This document shows, in pieces, positions 6,439 through 10,385 of a stretch of 10,385 nt of DNA. The notes below the pieces were generated by a model. That model was not told the DNA's origin, ran no database searches, and saw only the letters and a list, made by a program, of their open reading frames with translations. The stretch's first letter is position 1; every line of letters starts with the position of its first letter. A program made the position numbers and the translations under genes. The stretch comes from Spirochaetaceae bacterium. Lineage in GTDB: Bacteria > Spirochaetota > Spirochaetia > B11-G9. The DNA lies in the NCBI GenBank assembly GCA_030600745.1, contig JAUVLL010000079.1, positions 1 through 10,385 of the forward strand. Reading direction: 5' to 3'.

Positions 6439-7991
6439 AACAAGTACTTATTGAGAAAGATTCATATTACGACTCCGTATTTCTAATGCTGATTAACAGA
6501 GAAGTTAAAAAGATTGAGGGTGTTATTGATGCTGTTGTCTCAATGGGGACAGAGATGAATATTACACTGCTCAGGGATATGGGGCTTGCAGATAAGGAGC
6601 TGGATGGGGTAACACCCAACGACCTTATTGTTGCAATTGAAGGAAAAAGTGAAGAAATAGTTGCCAGTGCCGTAAAGGCTGCAAAAGAGCTGATGGATAA
6701 AAAAAGCGGCAGTGATGAAGGAGAAGGTTATAAGCCTGCAAGCCTTGAAGGGGCAATTAAAGTTGTACCGGATGCAAATCTGGCTATTATATCCCTTCCG
6801 GGAGAGTTTGCATCGAGAGAGGTTAGAAAGGCCCTAAACAGTGGACTTCATGTAATGCTTTTTTCAGATAATGTAAGTGTCGAGAGCGAAATTGAACTCA
6901 AAAACCTTGCTAAAGAAAAAGGTCTCTTAATGATGGGTCCTGATTGTGGAACTGCAATTATCAACGGTAAACCGCTTTGTTTTGCAAATGTTGTCAGACC
7001 TGGAGATATAGGTGTAGTTGGGGCTTCAGGTACCGGACTTCAGGAAATTACATGTGCAGTTGAAAAATTTGGTGGAGGTATTACCCAGGGTATTGGTACT
7101 GGTGGCAGGGATCTTAAGAATATTCAGATTGGTGGAACCATGATGCTTATGGGTATTGAAGCATTGAAAAATGATGATGCTACAAAAGTAATTGTTGTTG
7201 TATCTAAACCGCCGGCTGCTGTTGTTGCAGAAAAAGTAATAGATGCTTTAAGTAAAACAGGTAAGCCTTCTGTTATTCATTTTATTGGTCTTGAACCCCG
7301 GGAACAGAAAGGTAATCTCTATTTTGCAGGTAACCTGGAAGAAGCTGCCGGAATGGCTGTTGCATTATCAAAAGGAGAGACCTACAAAAAACGAACTTAT
7401 TCAATTGGCAGAGATATAATTGATGCAATTATCGGGCAAGAGACAAAGGGTATGTCCCCGAATCAGAAATATATCCGCGGACTCTATACTGGCGGGACCC
7501 TTGCAGATGAAGCTCTTATAATGTTTGACAGGGAAATTGGTAGGATCTATTCCAATAATCAGTCTAAAGAGGAATTTATTCCTGCAGATCCAAACAAATC
7601 AATTGAGCATACCATTGTTGATCTCGGAGATGATGTTTATACGGTTGGAAGACCTCACCCTATGATTGATCCTTCAACAAGAGAAGACAGAATAAAGATT
7701 GAAGTGGAAGATGAAGAGATGGCAGTAATGCTCCTTGATATTGTACTGGGGTATGGATCACACGAAGATCCTGCAGGAGCAATTCTTGATTCAATCAGGG
7801 AAGCAAAAGAAGTATTTGCAAAAAGAGGTGGTTATCTTTCAATAATTACTTCTATAACCGGTACTGAAGGTGACTTCCAGAGTATTGATGCTACAAAGAG
7901 TAAGCTTGAATCAATAGGATGTATCGTTATGCCGTCAAACTTCCAGGCATCGACACTTGCTCTGGAAATAATGAGAAAGGTGGAAAAATAA
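6435..7991 (+). CDS. fdrA: FdrA family protein (AllF-like carbamoyltransferase subunit)
   Basis: This 518-residue protein has the fold of succinyl-CoA synthetase and NDP-forming acyl-CoA synthetases. Visible motifs are MGPDCGT (167-173), VGASGTGLQE (195-204), GIGTGGRDL (219-227), and the FdrA-type C-terminal GRPHPMIDP (405-413) and LGYGSHEDP (438-446). The phosphohistidine loop of succinyl-CoA synthetase (GHAGA) is not seen; the region after the VVVSK strand reads PPAAVVAEK (259-267). This argues against a true CoA ligase. In E. coli the relative FdrA (AllF) works with YlbE (AllG) and YlbF (AllH) as oxamate carbamoyltransferase, which releases carbamoyl phosphate from oxalurate. The next gene here encodes the AllG-like partner. 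The GTG start overlaps the previous stop by four bases (GTGA) and has GGGAGG four bases upstream. That it is part of a carbamoyl transfer complex is likely; that oxalurate is the substrate is unproven. Confidence 0.9.
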   Translation: MKQVLIEKDSYYDSVFLMLINREVKKIEGVIDAVVSMGTEMNITLLRDMGLADKELDGVTPNDLIVAIEGKSEEIVASAVKAAKELMDKKSGSDEGEGYKPASLEGAIKVVPDANLAIISLPGEFASREVRKALNSGLHVMLFSDNVSVESEIELKNLAKEKGLLMMGPDCGTAIINGKPLCFANVVRPGDIGVVGASGTGLQEITCAVEKFGGGITQGIGTGGRDLKNIQIGGTMMLMGIEALKNDDATKVIVVVSKPPAAVVAEKVIDALSKTGKPSVIHFIGLEPREQKGNLYFAGNLEEAAGMAVALSKGETYKKRTYSIGRDIIDAIIGQETKGMSPNQKYIRGLYTGGTLADEALIMFDREIGRIYSNNQSKEEFIPADPNKSIEHTIVDLGDDVYTVGRPHPMIDPSTREDRIKIEVEDEEMAVMLLDIVLGYGSHEDPAGAILDSIREAKEVFAKRGGYLSIITSITGTEGDFQSIDATKSKLESIGCIVMPSNFQASTLALEIMRKVEK

Positions 7992-9418
7992 TGGATGTAA
8001 AGAACATTAACAAACTTTTTAAAGAGGACCTTTCGGCAGTTAACCTTGGACTTGAATCTTTTGCGGATAATTTGAAGAATGAAGGTGTAAAAGCTATTCA
8101 GGTACAGTGGAAACCACCTGCAGGTGGAAATAAAGAAATTGCCGGACTTCTTGATAAACTTGATATAATTCGAACAAAGATAGATATTGCCGGAGCAAAT
8201 AAGAAAGCTGCTGAGATTATTAATAATGGTAAGCCAACTGTTATTGATATATCAACGGCTGGAAAAGTTGTTCCTGGAATGAGAAAGAAACTTATTCTTC
8301 ATGCTGGTCCTCCGGTAACCTGGGACCGTATGAGTGGACCTACAAGAGGCGCTGTTATAGGTGGTCTTGTCTATGAAGGTCTTGCTGAAACCTATGAGGA
8401 TGCAGAAAAACTTGCAGCGTCCGGTGAGATAGATTTTGAACCATGTCACGATCATAAAATGGTTGGACCTATGGCAGGAATTGTTACCTATTCTATGCCG
8501 GTTTGGGTCCTTGTAAATAAGGCTTATGGAAATAATTCTTATGCTACTCTGAATGAAGGTCTGGGTAAGGTTTTACGCTATGGTGCTTATGGAGATGAGG
8601 TTATTGAGAAGCTTAAGTGGATGGAATCTGATCTTGCTCCAATTCTAAAGAAAGCTCTTGCTCTTCATGGTGAGCTGGATATGAAAAATATTATAGCACA
8701 GATCCTGCAGATGGGTGATGAAGGACATAACAGGAATAGGGCAGGAACGTCTATTCTCATTCGGGAGCTTGCTCCATATCTTGTTATGCTTGATGAGCCT
8801 AAAGAAAAAATAGCAAAGGTTCTTCAATTTATGAATGCCAATGATCACTTTTTTCTTAATCTTTCTATGCCGTCTGCAAAATGTATTATTGATGCTGCAG
8901 CAGGAATTGAGGGAAGTTCAATCTGTACAACAATGGCACGAAATGGAACGGATTTTGCTATTCGAATGTCATGTACCGGCAGTCAGTGGTTTATTGCACC
9001 GGCACCAATGGTAGATGGTCTCTATCTTCCCGGGTATACTGAGGATGATGCAGCTCCGGATATTGGTGATTCTACAATAACTGAAACTATTGGAATAGGT
9101 GGATTTGCCATGGCGGCAGCTCCTGCTATTGTGAAATTTGTTGGTGGTACACCTAAAGACGCAATTAATGTAACAACAAAAATGTACGAAATTACTGAAA
9201 CAGAAAATAAAATTTTCCAGATTCCTGCCCTTGATTTTAGAGGAACCCCAACCGGAATTGATATTCTGAAAATTATTGAAACAGGAATCCTCCCGGCTGT
9301 AAATACGGGAATTGCTCATAAGAAACCGGGTATCGGGATGGTAGGTGCCGGGCTGGTTAAACCGCCGGAAAAATGTTTTCTGGATGCTTTTAAAGCATTT
9401 GTAGAAAAATATTCTTAA
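7991..9418 (+). CDS. DUF1116 family protein (YlbE/AllG-like carbamoyltransferase subunit)
   Basis: This 475-residue protein belongs to DUF1116, the family of E. coli YlbE (AllG), a subunit of oxamate carbamoyltransferase. Conserved-looking, ligand-binding-type stretches are HAGPPVTWDRMSGPTRGA (104-121), EPCHDHKMVGPMAG (150-163), GDEGHNRNRAGTS (242-254), NDHFFLNLSMP (284-294) and MARNGTDFAIRMSCTG (315-330). There is no signal peptide or membrane span, so it is probably cytoplasmic. A longer reading from an ATG at 7919 is possible, but the ATG at 7991 is chosen: it overlaps the FdrA stop by one base (TAATG), has AAAGGTGG just upstream, and gives an N-terminus outside the FdrA coding region. Pairing directly after FdrA matches the E. 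coli order and supports a shared complex. The individual catalytic role is not established from the sequence. Confidence 0.9.
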   Translation: MDVKNINKLFKEDLSAVNLGLESFADNLKNEGVKAIQVQWKPPAGGNKEIAGLLDKLDIIRTKIDIAGANKKAAEIINNGKPTVIDISTAGKVVPGMRKKLILHAGPPVTWDRMSGPTRGAVIGGLVYEGLAETYEDAEKLAASGEIDFEPCHDHKMVGPMAGIVTYSMPVWVLVNKAYGNNSYATLNEGLGKVLRYGAYGDEVIEKLKWMESDLAPILKKALALHGELDMKNIIAQILQMGDEGHNRNRAGTSILIRELAPYLVMLDEPKEKIAKVLQFMNANDHFFLNLSMPSAKCIIDAAAGIEGSSICTTMARNGTDFAIRMSCTGSQWFIAPAPMVDGLYLPGYTEDDAAPDIGDSTITETIGIGGFAMAAAPAIVKFVGGTPKDAINVTTKMYEITETENKIFQIPALDFRGTPTGIDILKIIETGILPAVNTGIAHKKPGIGMVGAGLVKPPEKCFLDAFKAFVEKYS

Positions 9419-9424
9419 TAAAAT

Positions 9425-9455
9425 TTCTGATTTATCAGAATTATTTTGGTTTTTT
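9425..9455 (+). terminator. Weak terminator-like hairpin after the DUF1116 gene
   Basis: TTCTGA (9425-9430) and TCAGAA (9435-9440) form a six-base stem with a four-base loop, followed by a T-rich stretch to 9455 (TTATTTTGGTTTTTT). The stem is short and AT-rich, so termination would be partial. It may lower expression of the downstream hydrolase rather than separate it from the operon. Confidence 0.4.
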
Positions 9456-9479
9456 GCCGGAAAGTAAATGCTTCCCGGC
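9456..9479 (+). repeat. GC-rich intercistronic hairpin before the hydrolase gene
   Basis: GCCGGAA (9456-9462) pairs with TTCCCGGC (9472-9479) apart from one bulged C, around a nine-base loop. It lacks an immediate T run, so it looks like an mRNA stabilising or processing element that protects the downstream message. A TATAAT at 9483-9488 follows but has no convincing -35 box, so I do not call a promoter here. Confidence 0.35.
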
Positions 9480-9514
9480 CTCTATAATAAATAAATTTTT
9501 TCAAGGAGAAAAAA

Positions 9515-10385
9515 ATGAAAGCTATTGATTTAACAATTCCATTGGGAGTAGGAACTCCTCCGTGGCCAACTTATATTCCCCTGCAGATGCAGTACTTTAA
9601 GAGACTTGCGCCTAATGGTGCCAATGGCCAGGTTTTAACACATTCAAACCATATAGGAACCCACCTGGATGGAGAAATCCATTTCTATACACCTGGTAAA
9701 GATATGGCAGAACTTCAGCTGGATTTTCTTTTTAACAATGCTGCTATTGTAGACCTTTCTGATATTGCCGGTGATTATGATGTTTATACATCAGAGATGG
9801 TTGAAGAAAGAGTGGAAGTAAAAGAGGGTGATATTCTTATAATTCATACCGGTTACCATCATTACGGCTGGGACCAGTCCGGTGCAGATGAAATCAGATA
9901 TATGATTAAACATCCAGGGCCAAACAGAGAGTTTGCAGAATGGGCAAAGAAGAAAAAACTGAGATGGATTGGTGTTGACTGTGGTTCTGCAGATCATCCA
10001 ATGAACACAAAAATCAGAGACTGGATGCCTAAAGAAGCAAGACATTGCGATGCTCACATGAAAGAAAAATATGGTAAAGGCCTGGACGAGATTTTTGCTG
10101 AAGATAAATATCAGCTAATGCACCTTGAAATGTTCAACCATGGAATTATTCATGCAGAATGTATGGGTGGTGACATTGATCTTCTTTTAAACAGAAGAGT
10201 TCAGGTTGGTTGTTTCCCATGGAAACTTGTAGATGGTGAGTCTTCTGTTGCAAGAATCGTTGCATTCGTTGAAGATGATGAGTATGAAGTACTGATGGCT
10301 AAAAAAGCTAAGTGTGAGCTTACAAAATTCGGTGACATCGATGGCGGCAAAAACGCATGGCTGCATGAGGAAGCAAGAAAGAAAT
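9515..10385 (+). CDS. Cyclase-family metal-dependent hydrolase (isatin hydrolase/kynurenine formamidase fold), 3' end missing
   Basis: The frame is open from the ATG at 9515 to the right edge, giving 290 residues without a stop. AAGGAG (9503-9508) lies six bases upstream of the start. The metal-binding signature of the cyclase family (PF04199) is clear: HIGTHLDGEIH, with His46, His50, Asp52 and His56. Further typical parts are HTGYHHYGW (111-119), GVDCGSADHP (153-162) and HAECMGG (213-219). Members, such as isatin hydrolase and bacterial kynurenine formamidase, open cyclic or linear amides using a divalent metal such as Mn2+ or Zn2+. The core normally ends near residue 250-260; here at least 30 charged residues follow, so this member is longer than most. 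No signal peptide is seen, so it is cytoplasmic. Its place after a hydroxylase and carbamoyl transfer genes suggests that it opens an oxidised ring, which is an inference. Confidence 0.92.
   Translation, partial: MKAIDLTIPLGVGTPPWPTYIPLQMQYFKRLAPNGANGQVLTHSNHIGTHLDGEIHFYTPGKDMAELQLDFLFNNAAIVDLSDIAGDYDVYTSEMVEERVEVKEGDILIIHTGYHHYGWDQSGADEIRYMIKHPGPNREFAEWAKKKKLRWIGVDCGSADHPMNTKIRDWMPKEARHCDAHMKEKYGKGLDEIFAEDKYQLMHLEMFNHGIIHAECMGGDIDLLLNRRVQVGCFPWKLVDGESSVARIVAFVEDDEYEVLMAKKAKCELTKFGDIDGGKNAWLHEEARKK

Noticed and set aside
7919..7990. Upstream ATG that would lengthen the DUF1116 protein by 24 residues
   Set aside because: It lies inside FdrA coding sequence with no good ribosome binding site, while the ATG at 7991 has one and gives the TAATG overlap seen elsewhere in this operon.
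6435..7991. Acyl-CoA synthetase or succinyl-CoA synthetase alpha subunit
   Set aside because: The fold motifs are shared, but the phosphohistidine loop is missing and the C-terminal motifs and the DUF1116 neighbour are those of FdrA.
9791..10057. Minus-strand open frame of 88 residues
   Set aside because: It is the shadow of the cyclase-family hydrolase gene, which has a strong ribosome binding site and a clear metal-binding motif.

Overview
The window is a stretch of AT-leaning bacterial DNA that looks like a catabolic locus of an anaerobic or facultative bacterium. Two divergent transcription units leave a shared control region at about 2238-2652. Genes are tightly packed, with 1-8 base overlaps, clear purine-rich ribosome binding sites, and some GTG and TTG starts. 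The gene set (a three-subunit molybdenum hydroxylase, an FdrA/DUF1116 pair, a Na+-coupled symporter) occurs in Clostridia, spirochaetes and some proteobacteria. I cannot fix the phylum from the sequence alone.

Left side, minus strand, read from 2237 towards 1. A 48-residue single-span membrane protein overlaps the start of a 517-residue sodium:solute symporter of the PutP/PanF type. A hairpin terminator follows at 491-523. After it comes the 5' part of an unrecognised gene that starts with TTG at 465 and runs off the left edge.

Right side, plus strand, from 2653 to the right edge. The order is: FAD subunit, 2Fe-2S subunit and molybdopterin subunit of a xanthine dehydrogenase-type hydroxylase; an FdrA homologue; a DUF1116 (YlbE/AllG-like) protein; then, after a short gap with hairpins, a metal-dependent cyclase-family hydrolase cut by the right edge. 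A consensus sigma70 promoter (TTGACA, 16 bases, TATAAT) lies at 2484-2511. It is followed almost at once by a terminator-like hairpin and U-tract inside the leader, which suggests attenuation. Two copies of an 11-base motif in inverted orientation between the divergent promoters are candidate operator half-sites.

How the genes may work together (inference): the symporter brings in a small substrate, the molybdenum hydroxylase oxidises a heterocycle, and the cyclase-family hydrolase opens the oxidised ring to an N-acylurea (ureido) acid. The FdrA/DUF1116 proteins, whose E. coli relatives AllF and AllG form part of oxamate carbamoyltransferase, then transfer the carbamoyl group to phosphate. 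The carbamoyl phosphate formed could give ATP through a carbamate kinase. Routes of this shape include hydantoin to parabanate to oxalurate, and uracil to barbiturate to ureidomalonate. The actual substrate is not established by the sequence. The third E. coli subunit (AllH, DUF2877) and a carbamate kinase are not in the window.
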